Assembly (NCBI RefSeq): GCF_019703515.2
Contig: NC_059365.1
Coordinates: 36,537,501 to 36,601,500 of the forward strand
Reading direction: 5' to 3'
Length of the DNA: 64,000 nt
Origin: Myxocyprinus asiaticus
Taxonomy: Eukaryota > Chordata > Actinopteri > Cypriniformes > Catostomidae
The notes under the pieces were generated by a model. The model saw nothing but the letters and a program-made list of their open reading frames with translations, searched no databases and was not told the DNA's origin. This document shows, in pieces, positions 45,120 to 56,395 of the stretch (its first letter is position 1; each line of letters opens with the position of its first letter). Both the position numbers and the translations under genes were made by a program.

Positions 45120-47522
45120 CCTATATAGGATGCAAGTAATTTTGCCCTGTGAATGTACGTGATTGTGTATTTATCTGCTTGGGGCTGCTAGAAAAAGACC
45201 ATACACAACTTCAGTTGAAAGGGATTTACATGCAATAAACACGCTATTCCACCATCTGATTTCTTATTTTAAATACTAGACAATTCCTTATTATACGGGA
45301 TGGTTGTCACATATATTTCCTTTTATTAATTTTACCTGATACTGCTTCAGCGTGAGAGTGTCTGTCCACTCTCTGCTCACTGTTGATGACGGCAGTGACA
45401 GCAGTTGTCAGGGGCAGGGAATGTTAGAATACAAGTGATGCTTGCCAATTACAGCAAAGAATCACTAGTTTCACAAGACAGCATGGGATACAGTTAATGG
45501 GAAGCTAACACGACAGTAGATTATGGACTTTTGAAGCAGAAAAACAAGAGGGCATCACTCTCTCTCTCACGCACAATCCCGTTATGTATGTGCACTGTTT
45601 ATTCCCTGGTATTAAGATACTTTAAGATGCGTATTAACAGGCGCAATCATATTTCATATATTTACTCCATGGTAATATGCATTACCTCAGTGTTACTGCA
45701 TAATAATAAATCACAAAAGTATAATAACAAAAAGAAAGCGCAAAAAAAGTGGTGCATCGTTTCTGCCAATGCATTTAATATAAGCCCAAAAATTACATTT
45801 AGAAAATAATTGTCAGTTATTTTAGTGTAGACCTGTAACTGAGCATTAAAGATGTGTGTACTTCTCATCTGTGACACTTTATGTTGATATGAGGCACACT
45901 GAAGTATGTATGTGCTTTATCCAGAAAACAGCAAATTGTCAAAGACTGTGCATATTCTCTCACTAACTCACATGAACAGCATAACAAAACTAATCAAAAC
46001 GAAAGGCTCTCAATATTTTACAATTATTATAATCTAATACAAACCAATGCATCAACAACACCTCAAAGCAATGGCATACAATTAATTGAAATGATGAGCG
46101 GTGCGCTTTAACTAAGCCAACCAGCAACACATTAGAATGAAATTAGCTTTTAAAACTTACGAATGAAGTTCACTACATAGGTCTGCACTCAAGAGCGGTA
46201 ACTTCCGAGGACCTTCAGCTTGACATACATATAATCAAAGCTTTTGATTGGCTAAGTGCAAAGCCAAACGTGCCCCTCAGGCTATCATTGAACGCTTGTT
46301 GCGCATGTGCTTCACGTTCTCCAGATCTCAGTTGATTAACACGGGAAGACGTGCATGCCCCATGCATAGCAAATGAGAATAATTAAATGGCTTAATGCAA
46401 CAGACCTTCATAATTATAAAATTTCTCAAAAGAATATCTACTGATGTCTTGTATAATGGACATAAAACAAGTTTAAGATGCGGAAAATATTTTATCTCTT
46501 AAAATAAATGTATGATTATGTCACGCATTTTGCACAACAGCGCTATATCTGGTGGAACGCAGCCCCACCTGCCCCTAATGTAGAGATGCCACTAAAACAA
46601 TGCAAGCTAAAATTTTAATTTCTGATAACAATACATGCACTTATTGCTAGGCCACAACTCTAACAAACCTTAGTTGTAACTTGTTTTATAGAGAGCATTA
46701 TGTGAAAGGCTTCTCGTTACCACGCTCTTTTCCATGTGATTATTGTCTTACTACAATATAACACATTCAAATTACAATTAGTGTGCAAGAACTATTTTAC
46801 AAGAGTATTTTTGTGCTCACTACTTAAATCTTAACAGCATACCCCTGTATTCCTGCACTTTGTGATTGTTTGTACCTACAGACTGTAATTATTTGTGCAA
46901 AGTCCCACATCTTCCCATGTTAGCTGCTATGCTAGCCCTCTGTACTGGTATGCTACAATGACATACACTTAACATTAGCCATCTAGTCAAGCTTTACATT
47001 CAAACTCAACTGAACAGTGCGGGAGAAACATTAGGGACCATTTAAAAAGCTATTTGTGGAGCAAATCCCTCTTGGCAACATAAAGTTCAATTAAGCAAAC
47101 AACCTCTCTGCTCGTTAACCCTGCTCCATGCCTCACAATTGATCAATAAGTTCATATAACGAGTGCTAAAACCTAGCGTGAGGTGGTGCACTACTCCTGC
47201 AGTTCCTGTATTGTTAGACCCAAAAATAACAAATTAAAATGTGAAAAAGCTAAAGAAAGTGAAGCCCTGAAACTGAGAGAAGATGATGGCACCTCTTTAG
47301 TCCTCCTGGTGCCTTTACTGTTAATGCGAGCATTAATGCATCATGTCTCTCTGGACCACTGCACTTCCCTAACTTAATTATTAAGACCGCTGGCTAATGA
47401 ACTGCAGGATTACTGAGGTGATAATCGCTGTCTTGGTAGGTGCATTAGGTCTTGTTCTATGTCGTTGTGCTCTGAGGACAAGAAGAGAGTAGGGGAAAGA
47501 GAGATGGATGGAGAGAGAGAGA
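45120..47522. other. Non-coding DNA
   Basis: Long AT-rich stretch without recognised transposon ends. 47090-47480 is more complex and has homeobox-type TTAATTA and ATTAATG words at 47330-47385; this is weak evidence for a regulatory island. The open frame 44813-45139 lies in hAT-like sequence and is not a gene. No RNA gene was seen. Confidence 0.35.
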
Positions 47523-47832
47523 AAGAGAAGCAACCTAATCTCATGAAAATTCTGTGACTGTGGTGACATTTTTGCTAAATTATATTGCGTGGTTTCTTAA
47601 ACATATCGTGTCAGTTTTGAGGTGAAATGTCCACTGTGTGGCACTAATAGCGAGGTTAATGCTCTGTTGAGTTTTAAATCAACAAAACGTACCTCTCTAA
47701 CCTAAACCTTAAAACTAAATCTAATAAAAGCAATAAAAGCCATAAAAGCAACTGTGAAATGAAAAATGCAATTGCTGAAGCAACCACACCATGATAAGGT
47801 GCTCCTGTGACACTTGTCTAAGAAGCTATATA
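47523..47832 (-). mobile_element. tRNA-headed repeat family, partial inverted copy
   Basis: Reverse complement blocks match copies at 29055 and 51583: CATGAAAATTCTGTGACTGT, GAAATGTCCACTGTGTGGCA and CAATTGCTGAAGCAACCACA. The tRNA-like head is missing, so it is 5'-truncated like many retroposons. Confidence 0.6.
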
Positions 47833-48330
47833 GGCAACTTTAAACAGCATGACTGAAGTTCATGCATGTAACTGCATGTGGCGCAAGCTGATAGGTTCAA
47901 TTGGCTCACTCACATGTGACATGTTAAGCCAATCAGCTCGCATGGTCTAAGCTGATTGGTCCTTTGACTTGTAATCGGGTAGCCAATCAACTTGTCTCTC
48001 TCTTTGTCTAACATTTAAATTACTCAGTTTTGCAGATTTTCAGTTTCACTGCAGCACGCTGCGAGAGTTTTTCTCTGAAACCCAACTCCCACCCCAGCTC
48101 AACATGTCTAGATCTGCTATATGGGGATTTTATTTATGTCTAATTGTGCAGCATCATGTCCTACATGCTCGATGCAGCATGTCTTTCATTTTGTTTAATT
48201 AAGTAGTAGCATCAGCATGTCCACATGCTTAACTCTGTATGTCTGTGTATCTTCAAGCAGTAGCAAGTCTCCGTACTTGCTCTGCAGCAGCAGCAGCGTA
48301 GCAGATCTTGTCTGCCGAGACCAATATCTC
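47833..48330. promoter_or_regulatory. Region with four regularly spaced CCAAT boxes
   Basis: ATTGG/CCAAT pentamers occur at 47901, 47929, 47955 and 47983, alternating in orientation and about 26-28 bp apart, inside GCTGATTGG/AGCCAATCA words. Downstream is CATTTAAATTAC near 48012 and then GCATGT/CATGC-rich sequence and CAGCAGCAGCAGCG at 48283. The arrangement looks like an NF-Y-dependent promoter or the promoter part of a retroelement. No open frame follows that I recognise. Confidence 0.35.
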
Positions 48331-48627
48331 ATCAATATGTCGTACCCACATTAACATGCAAATCTTTCTGAGAGTTGCCATGACTGAACTACAGTTAGGA
48401 TAATAAACTGTATTACATGGGAAAATAATTGTTTATTCCAGTTATTATTAATAATAAACTGTTTATCGAATATTGGTGTATTTATCATATTGTTGTTGTA
48501 GCCATTAAATTTAAGCAATAAGACACTCAAGGCCATGCATTACAGTAATTTTAAAGGTGGTAAGAACACCTCTTACCCATGGTAAAATCACTGTAATACA
48601 CTTACTACAATATATTCATTTTTATTT

Positions 48628-48945
48628 TTGTGAACAGGGTGCGCAAAACCTACTACTTCACCCAATAACATTTTGGTATTCAGTTGTTATTTATTAATAT
48701 TGTAACTCAACAATTATTTATTGTTGTCCAGTTTGTTCATTATAATATGCTACAGTATTACTAGTATTACTTTGAGGATTTGTTGTATACAATAGTAATA
48801 TATTCCTGTCTTATTTACTTTACTTTCACCTGGAGCTCATATTCTGATGCTGCATTGTATTGTTCACCATGTTTCAAAAGGCTGTTTTTTTGTAAGCATC
48901 GTAGGAAACACTCGTAACGGTATTGTAACACTAAACATAAACATG
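48628..48945 (-). mobile_element. Fragment of the 44-kb hAT-like family
   Basis: From TTTTTGTGAACAGGGTGCGC to GGTATTGTAACACTAAACAT this is nearly identical to 44087-44400, in the same orientation. Homology starts exactly at the base after the (TA)n tract in the other copy, and it ends where the rest of the element is missing. Confidence 0.75.
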
Positions 48946-49128
48946 CTTATTGCTTTATAATTACTTACCCAGTAAGCATGTACATCACTGAGATATCTGT
49001 GAAAGAGTGGATCATTTTGAAATATAAAAAAGTGCATATACAGCATGTAGATATTTGTGAACAAATGTCTGAAAAACATCATTAAAAAGTACATTCACGT
49101 ACATTCTAAAACATAAATGTCTTAAAAT

Positions 49129-49919
49129 GAGAGCTGTCAGAATTAACGCTTTAAAGCATGCGATTACTTTAAAATGTTTAACGCATAAATTTGTATTAAT
49201 CACCATTAACGCATTTACCTCTAATACAGCATAAACCAGCATAAATACTTGTTGGAAGGGCGGAACCTTTGCAATGTGTTCGCCCGGAGTCATTACACTG
49301 ACGCACAATTCACAACACACACACAACAGTGTTTCCCTGTCAGTGATAAAATGGTGAAAGGACCCCTTTACGCTATTTGATGTCACGTCAAGACTTAACT
49401 ATCACCAAAACACAGAATGAGATGTTTTTGTCTGCAAGCAATTTTCATGTGGAGTTCAAAGCAGCGCTTGACGCCCTAAAGCAAATCTTGAACGCGGTTT
49501 CATGATGATGTAGGAAAGTGGATAGCCACATTCTACCAGCAGATTAATATTGTGAAGGATGAGAGTTTAAGAGACTTAATGCCCATTGCACTGAATATGC
49601 AAACTATGGGGACTAGTTCTTTCAATTAGTCAAACTGCCACTAGACTTTGGAAACGTTTATTGTTACTTGAATTTGTGCTATTTTAGTGCATTTCTCTCT
49701 TTATACTGTGGAAGGCTTTGTTTGTAAAATGTTAATTAAACATTATATTGTTATATATTGTTTTGTTTTCTTTCCTAAGATGGAAATCAATGCATTTTGA
49801 TAGGAAAAGATGTATAGTGTCAAATTTCAGCACTTTCAAAATCTGTGATTAATCGCGATTAACTGCAAAAACAAAATTGATTTATCACGATTAAACATTT
49901 GAATCGACTGACAGCACTA
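49129..49919. mobile_element. hAT-like element with near-perfect target duplication
   Basis: Left GAGAGCTGTCAGAATTAACG and right TGACAGCACTA form short inverted termini, with subterminal AATCGCGATTAACTGC and AACGCATAAATTTGTATTAA words. Flanking octamers CTTAAAAT (49121-49128) and CTTATAAT (49920-49927) agree at 7 of 8 bases. 791 bp, no transposase. Confidence 0.75.
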
Positions 49920-49927
49920 CTTATAAT

Positions 49928-51151
49928 ACATCTGCAGAATGTCATTCTAGTGAATAATTTAGGGACATATTGCAGATGAGCATACTGTACACTATAAAAA
50001 TTACATTACATTAAACATTCAAATTAAAAAACATAACATTTTTATTTTAATTTTAATTACATTAAAATGAAAAACACACACATTGTATAGACTTTTTGTC
50101 AGCATATATGTGCTATCAGGTTAAGAATCACAGGTCGCCCAGTTGGACGGATTGTTAGGATTTAGAGGCAGAGAACCCAGTTTGTTTTCTGTATTAAATC
50201 CATCTAACCCAACACTGAGAAACAAACACATCTATCCACATCACTTTCTTCATATTCTTTTAACACTAGGTATATAGTTGTGTGCACGAGAGCACTTGCA
50301 AATACATGTGTGTGCAGTGCATGCATGTGACCCAGTTCTGTCCTCAGCCTTTTATGTTTGCCTTTAATCTATGTGTGTGTCTGTGTAAAGGCCCGTGTTT
50401 GCCGTGTGTTTTACACACTGTGGGCCTTGTCACAAAAAGGGGCCCCTCTGCGTGGGCTTGACATTTCAGCAGTCTGCTCTTGGCCCCTCCTGTCATCTTT
50501 GCACACATACACACACACAACGCACACAACTTCCCACGAAGCCTCTCTCTGCTCCCGCCTACCAGGGAGACACTCCGGTCTCATTTACCCATGAACCCTT
50601 CCACATCTCTGCCATGGACGATTGTATTTTTGATGTCCAGAGGGGCAGTGCTCCGATTTATCATCTTTTAATGTGAAGTCTCACATTTATCATTTGGGTG
50701 TTAAAACACGCAACAGTCATTGAAGATGAGCTTCATTAGCTGGATATTGTGGCTGTAAGTACGCCACTAATTAAATTCAAACAGACTCCACCGACCAGAG
50801 AGGCAATTATATTATACTGTATGCACACAACATGATGATGTATTCCTTGTTCTGTTAAAGAAGCAGGGCAGCATGCAAATATTTGTGTGTCGATGACCCC
50901 ACCAGTGCTCTTACAGAGCCGGCCAAGGCATCGCGGTCTGTTTGATTGTAGTTATTTGGCTTTTTGAATAATATATCAGGGTTTCCTCTTTCACAGCCTG
51001 CGTGAGCAATTAAGCACTGCCCACTGACGATTACAGCCTGTGACAAGAACACCTCACTGTGCGTGGATTTTTAAAAGTCTTATTGTTTTATCTTATCTCA
51101 GAGGTGCTTGGGGGATTGTAAGTGGAAAATTATAGTTATTTGCTCATTGTA
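49928..51151. other. Non-coding DNA with complex, unique-looking stretches
   Basis: 50330-50680 has CA/TG-rich words and several short frames without domains. 50740-51060 is of high complexity, with an octamer ATGCAAAT at 50873-50880 and TAATTAAAT at about 50768. Nothing coding is supported. Confidence 0.4.
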
Positions 51152-51513
51152 CATGTTGGGTGTAATCTATTTGCTAAATAATTAGTTACTGTAATCTAAT
51201 TACTTTTTTAGTAAAAAAAAATGTGTGTAATGCATTACAATTTAATTTATGTAGAATACATTTAAAACATGATTTATGTTTATATGGATGTCTGTATTTG
51301 TTACTGTGACAGCTGAAGGGACAATGACAAAGAATAAAGAGGAAATATAGACATTCATTGAGTGGAAAGAATCACTTTTTTTTAGAAAGTAATTTGTAAT
51401 GTGATAACTTTTCAATTAAGTAATCAGTAAAGTAATCTGATTACAATTTTAGAGAAGTAATTATAATTTTTTAGTGGATCATTATTTTTTATTTTGTAAC
51501 TTACCTAACACTG
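51152..51513. mobile_element. hAT-like MITE with TGTTGGGT terminus
   Basis: Left CATGTTGGGTGTAATCT and right ACTTACCTAACACTG are inverted counterparts (TGTTGGGT / ACCTAACA). The body is full of TAATCTAATTACT / AGTAATCAGTAAAGTAATC words, typical of a widespread fish hAT-derived MITE. No convincing target duplication remains. Confidence 0.6.
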
Positions 51514-51582
51514 AGTTGTTGTACGTATTGCCACAGTTTTCTAGTGAAATGAACACTAAAGGCACTAAAATAGCAATGACTT

Positions 51583-52352
51583 TCATTCCCTTTCACACAA
51601 GTCATGAGTAAAGCAGCAATTATCAGTTCATAGTTGCTCTGTTCTACACACAATGCTATCTTATGACATCTAAACACTTTTACTATAGTGCATGACTTGT
51701 ACGGCGATACATTTAACGTTAGCATAACATAACCGACTACATGTACAATCTTGTTCAAGCATGATCAAGTTCTGCAGTAGCTCAACTGAAGGAGCATTGC
51801 ACTTGCGGTGCGAAGGACCAAGGTAAGAGTCCTGAAGAGCATGCAAAAGCATAAAGTGTTAAAGCACCACAAAATGATGTGGTTGCTTCAGCAACTGTGT
51901 TTCTCATCTTACATTTGCTTTCTATAACACTATTGGTTAGGTTTAAGGTGTAAGGTAGGGAGGTAGAGAGTTAACCTTAAAAACCTCATCTGTTTGGAGA
52001 AGGATATAGCTGCAGGCAGAGCTCCAAAAAGTGGCAGGAGATCCAAACCAAAAGCAAAGACATAGGAAGCCCCTGTCCTAACCCTTTCCCTAACCTTAAC
52101 CGTGAATGGAAGTAATGCCTCCTTTTGGAGTTGGTGCAACCCCTTTTTGGAGTAACCCCGCCCACTTTAGGAGATTCCACCCCCATTTGGAGGTCTCCGG
52201 CCTGCAGCTATACCTACTTGGAGAACTTTTAACTCGCTTTTAGCACCACACAGTGGACATTTAACCTCAGAACTGCCGCAATACGTGTCATGAACCATGT
52301 AATATTATTTTGAAAAATGTAGCTACAGTCACAGAATTTTCATTAGATTCTG
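51583..52352 (+). mobile_element. tRNA-headed interspersed repeat, copy 2
   Basis: Ordered blocks match 29055-30042: TTTACTATAGTGCATGACTT, CAGTAGCTCAACTGAAGGAG (A-box-like), GATGTGGTTGCTTCAGCAAC, then after a nested element CACACAGTGGACATTTAACC and CAGTCACAGAATTTTCAT. The B-box region (CAAGGTAAGAGTCCTG) is more degenerate here. No open frame. Confidence 0.65.
52002..52217. mobile_element. 216-bp MITE with perfect 8-bp target duplication
   Basis: GGATATAGCTGCAGGC at the left is matched inverted by GCCTGCAGCTATACCTAC at the right. The octamer TTGGAGAA flanks it on both sides (51994-52001 and 52218-52225). The interior holds a degenerate CCCTAACC-type patch and CTCCAAAAAG / CCTTTTGGAG complementary words. 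An 8-bp duplication suits hAT-type transposition. Confidence 0.75.
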
Positions 52353-53483
52353 AAATCGATGCCTAAAACTTTAGCAAAAATGTGGTGCAAATAACATTCT
52401 GAAGAGCTCATAAAGGGTTGAAATAAAGATCTAACATCACACAGAATCAGTTGCATAAAACCAAAATGTGGAGCAATTAAGAGCTGAGCTCTGCTTTCTT
52501 TTCCCCTCATACAGCAGTTTTGACATGAGCTTAATGACTTTTCCACAGCGGAGGGCCCCAGGAATGTGCAGGCTGGGCCCCGGTAAAGGAGTGGCGCAGG
52601 ACCACGATGGCCACAGATGTCACGCCACAGCCTCTCTGTCTCTTTTTCCACACCATTGAGCTTGTTACAGCCACTCTCCATACGCACCCTGCCTCCACAT
52701 CCTTTCCCGAACATGGCGCTCTCTGCGTGAGGCGGGAGCCTGGGAGGCTGCTGGAAATGGGTTGTGAAAAAGGGCTCCCAGGAGTCATGTGAAGAGTAAA
52801 AGAAGAGAACAAGAGGACAGAGCGACTCAACACACCTGCAGGATGACCAGGCGCATACTGGCTGGCTGCAGGCACCCGCATTGGGGCCTATCTTGTGGAC
52901 TAGTGGTCCTCTTGTCATGCCTTTTGCCCTCAGCCCCTGCCCGCCCACCTCTTTCCCATCATGCCCCCATCCATCTCCATTGGGCACCCCCCAAAATCAA
53001 CAGCACCTCTTGGGCACAGCCTCCTATTAAAGACATCTGTGCATAGACAATGAGCAGATAAATCATTTTTGCAGAACAATTTTGATAAATGAGCTGTTCG
53101 CTTTGGAGTGCCTGCGCTTCTGTGCTCCTTTACCCTAGTGGTCCATGCTTTCTGTTTCCAACATGCTGCAGGCTTATTTTAAACCCATATATACACATGC
53201 ACACACACACACACACACACACATTCCAAACGCAACTCCTGCCAACAGCAAAGGTAGGCTAAAGGAATTTGAAATGATATTTAAATAAGTTAATGTTTTG
53301 AGGCAAGTATTGTGTTGAGTTATTTGGCAAGTATAACTTTAAGTCAACATCGTAATTTAAACATAAATTACCATATGTAGGCAGATATGTGATAAATAGT
53401 GTAACAATTAATTAAAAAATAAATAAAATGCATAATTTTTTTTATTCTTACATGTATAAATGCACTGCCCATTCAGATTATTT
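52353..53483. other. GC-richer unique DNA and a (CA)n tract
   Basis: 52480-53050 is the most GC-rich non-transposon stretch in the window, and the longest open frame of the window (52343-52987, minus) lies in it. That frame has no recognisable domain, and its end lies in repeat sequence, so it is not called. (CA)n occurs at 53198-53223. Confidence 0.4.
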
Positions 53484-53497
53484 TCATTTCATTATTA

Positions 53498-53956
53498 TTA
53501 TTATTATTTATTTATTTATTTTTTTCTCCCATTTTCTCCCCAATTTGGAATGCCCAATTCCTAGTGTGCTCTAAGTCCTCGTGGTGGTGTAGTGACTCGC
53601 CTCAATCCAGGTGGTGGAGGACGAATCTCAGTTGCCTCCGCATCTGAGACAGTCAATCCGCGCATCTTATCATGTGGCTTGTTGAGCGCGTTACCACGGA
53701 GACATAGCGCGTGTGGAGGCTTCACGCTATTCTCCGTGGCATCCACGCACAACTCACCATGCGCCCCACCGAGAGCAAGAACAACATTATGGCGACCACG
53801 AGGAGGTTACCCCATGTGATTCTACCCTCCCTAGCATCCGGGCCAATTTGGTTGCTTAGGAGACCTGGCTGGAGTGACTTAGCATGCCCTGGATTCGAAC
53901 TCGTGACTCCAGGGGTGGTAGTCAGCATCAATACTCGCTGAGCTACCCAGGCCCCC
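53498..53956 (-). mobile_element. tRNA-derived SINE with 14-bp target duplication
   Basis: Minus-strand head GGGGGCCTGGGTAGCTCAGC is followed by a B-box-containing CACGAGTTCGAATCCAGG, a ~330-bp body and a T/A-rich tail (AAATAAATAAATAATAA on the minus strand). The word TCATTTCATTATTA is present on both sides (53484-53497 and 53957-53970), a textbook LINE-mediated target-site duplication, so insertion was relatively recent. The other family member is at 20892-21325. Open frames on both strands within it are not genes. Confidence 0.92.
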
Positions 53957-53970
53957 TCATTTCATTATTA

Positions 53971-55226
53971 ATGGTTGATATTTTATTTTTATTATTTTTA
54001 TTATTATTAAAATGGGTTGATATTTACCTCCCTGAACAGTTGTTTTTTTTTGGGGGGGGGGGGATTTTTATCTTTATCTTTATTTTTATTTCATTTTTTC
54101 TATAACATTATGTCAGTTTATGTAGAAAAATTGGGTTAAATCAGTTAATCAAAATGGTCACTACAGTGTTGAAAACAAAACATTAGGCTTAGAAACAAAT
54201 ATTATGAAATATATCAAATGTTAAATAAGAGATAAAAATAGAAATATAAATGTAAACTCAACTGAGCATTTAATTACAGTCATAAATATCTGCAAATGCA
54301 ATCAATACACCTTAATTATGTGAATCATTATCAGAAGACCTTATTCAAGAGACACTGCACTACAAAGCAAAAGAAAAGAAATTAAGAACATTCTGTTTGT
54401 CTGCAAAAATTCTGTTGGTCTAAAAGTTTAAGTTCTTTTGAGAAAAGAAGCAGCCAGCTCAATCATTTAATGAAAGTTGATGGCACACTTATGCATTTTA
54501 AATTACTGCTTTTCTTCACCAGTTCAATTACCCAGGACAATATTGCAATCATAAAATAAATTAGGCTTTGCGCTTGAGGGAATTAACGAGGTATCTTTGA
54601 TGTAATAAACCAAACCATATAATAACCATTATATCATGGTTTGCCATTTTTATTAGTCATTGTTAATGGAATAAATCATTAAACACAACACTTAAAGAAG
54701 AGATGCACCGTAACACAAATTAAACAAAATTTATCATGATGTTAGAAATGTTTGGGTCTGAGGTGTCTGTCTAAGTGGTCGACCCCATGTGCCATGGTGT
54801 TTGACATGGTGTCGACATGCTGTTCTCATTGGGCCCGTGCAAGGCAGCACAAGCCTCCCTGCCATGGAGAAATAAAAAATTCAGCATTATACTCTAATAA
54901 TAAATAAATAAATAAATACATTCAGTTGGATTAAAGAGCTTGTTTTCAAGGTTTCTCGTGTCATATTTCATGAGGAACTATTAATTGGATGCATAGACTT
55001 ACATCTGAATGAACCTAAGCACATAAATTCTGAATAAATCAATGAAATATGAATATATGCTTTATCCCGCAAGAGTGGGAATGTGCACAGGACAGGCCTC
55101 ATCAAAAACAGCATACTGCCATAGAGAGCTCATGTCACTTAGACACACAAACACACCCACAACTACACCTGCACACATACTGTAGGAACATATAGACGAT
55201 ACAGTGTGGTCCGGTATTGAAATATA
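53971..55226. other. Mostly AT-rich non-coding DNA
   Basis: A T8 run followed by a G12 run lies at 54043-54063. An (AATA)n tract is at about 54896-54918. Positions 54480-54600 and 54770-54870 are more complex. No gene is supported. Confidence 0.4.
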
Positions 55227-55606
55227 TATATAATGCAAACATGCGGATCACGGATGTTCCGCTGTGGCGACCCCTAACGGAAGCAGCTGAAAGAAGATAT
55301 ATATATCTTCTTCCAACTGCTCACATTAGGGGGAGCCACAGTGGACCATCTGTGATTCACATTTGAATTTTTACACCAGATGCCCTTCCTGACACAACTC
55401 CCAGTGGCTGGGGGACTGTCACTCACACCTATGGGGCAATTTAGAGTCTCCAGTTCACTTAACCTGCATGTTTTTGGAAACTGCAGCATCCAGAGGAAAC
55501 CCAAGCGAACACGGGGAGAACATGCAAACTCCACACAGAAAGGCCCAGTTGAGCCGGGACTCGAACCTGGGACCTTCTTGCTGTGAGGCGACAGTGTTAA
55601 CCATGT
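55227..55606 (-). mobile_element. DANA/V-SINE-like element with snap-back 3' end
   Basis: Minus-strand reading gives CACTGTCGCCTCACAGCAAG, GGTTCGAGTCCCGGCTCAA (B box), TGTGTGGAGTTTGCATGTTC and GGAAGGGCATCTGGTGTAAA, the conserved order of a fish DANA/V-SINE. The 3' part is unusual: 55240-55298 and 55303-55362 are imperfect inverted copies of the same tail segment (CCGCTGTGGCGACCCC against GGGGGAGCCACAGTGG) meeting at AAGAAGATATATATATCTTC. Confidence 0.8.
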
Positions 55607-55607
55607 A

Positions 55608-55608
<1 letters not shown>

Positions 55609-55669
<61 letters not shown>
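55609..55669. repeat. (TA)n microsatellite
   Basis: About 60 bp of TA directly at the 5' head side of the DANA/V-SINE-like element. Confidence 0.95.
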
Positions 55670-55671
<2 letters not shown>

Positions 55672-56358
55672 GAATAACATCCGAATACCTTATTCGGAAA
55701 GGCACGAATAATGACTTATATAAAAAATATTCGTATGACTGATTATATAAGAGGCACCATTATAAAATGAAATGTTAAATAAACATATACAAAATTACAA
55801 AGAATTTATGAATTTGTGCAGCCAATATTTCTAAAGTGTAAACCTTATTGAATGAAAATACACACTGTGTGATTTCAGATCGGATGGGCGCGGTCTCGTC
55901 TCCTTTTGTGGTCTCTGTTAATTGTGCATGTCTGGAGTTTATCAAGTGTAACATTAACAAAGATACAAAATCATATACAATTTACACTTCTGGAAATGTC
56001 TATGTTAATGTATCACACGATTCACACGTGATTCCCATGTATTCATTTATATCCTAAAGCATAAGCGTAATGTTAAATTCCTGACCTGAAGTGATGATTT
56101 AAAGTCAGAGCCTGTCTATCCGTCTTTTAATGTTGCCCACATTTATATTCACATCAGCAATTAAGGTAATTATCTGGTTAAGACTTTAAAAAAGTTATAA
56201 TGCTCCTTTAAGGTTTAAATGCTCCATATGGTATTAATCTATTAGGAAAATTCCTCCTTATGTAAAATGAAGAAACTGAAACTTGCTGTGTCTTTTTTAT
56301 TTTTTTTCTTCTTCTTTAAACTATGCTATACCTCTGATAAGGCGCTATATAAATTTAA

Positions 56359-56395
<37 letters not shown>

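Noticed and set aside
52343..52987. 214-residue open frame on the minus strand
   Set aside because: No recognisable domain, its C-terminal end lies in interspersed repeat sequence, and it overlaps other equally open frames in a GC-rich stretch.
55274..55705. 143-residue open frame on the minus strand
   Set aside because: Consists of the V-SINE-like element plus a Tyr-Ile run encoded by (TA)n.
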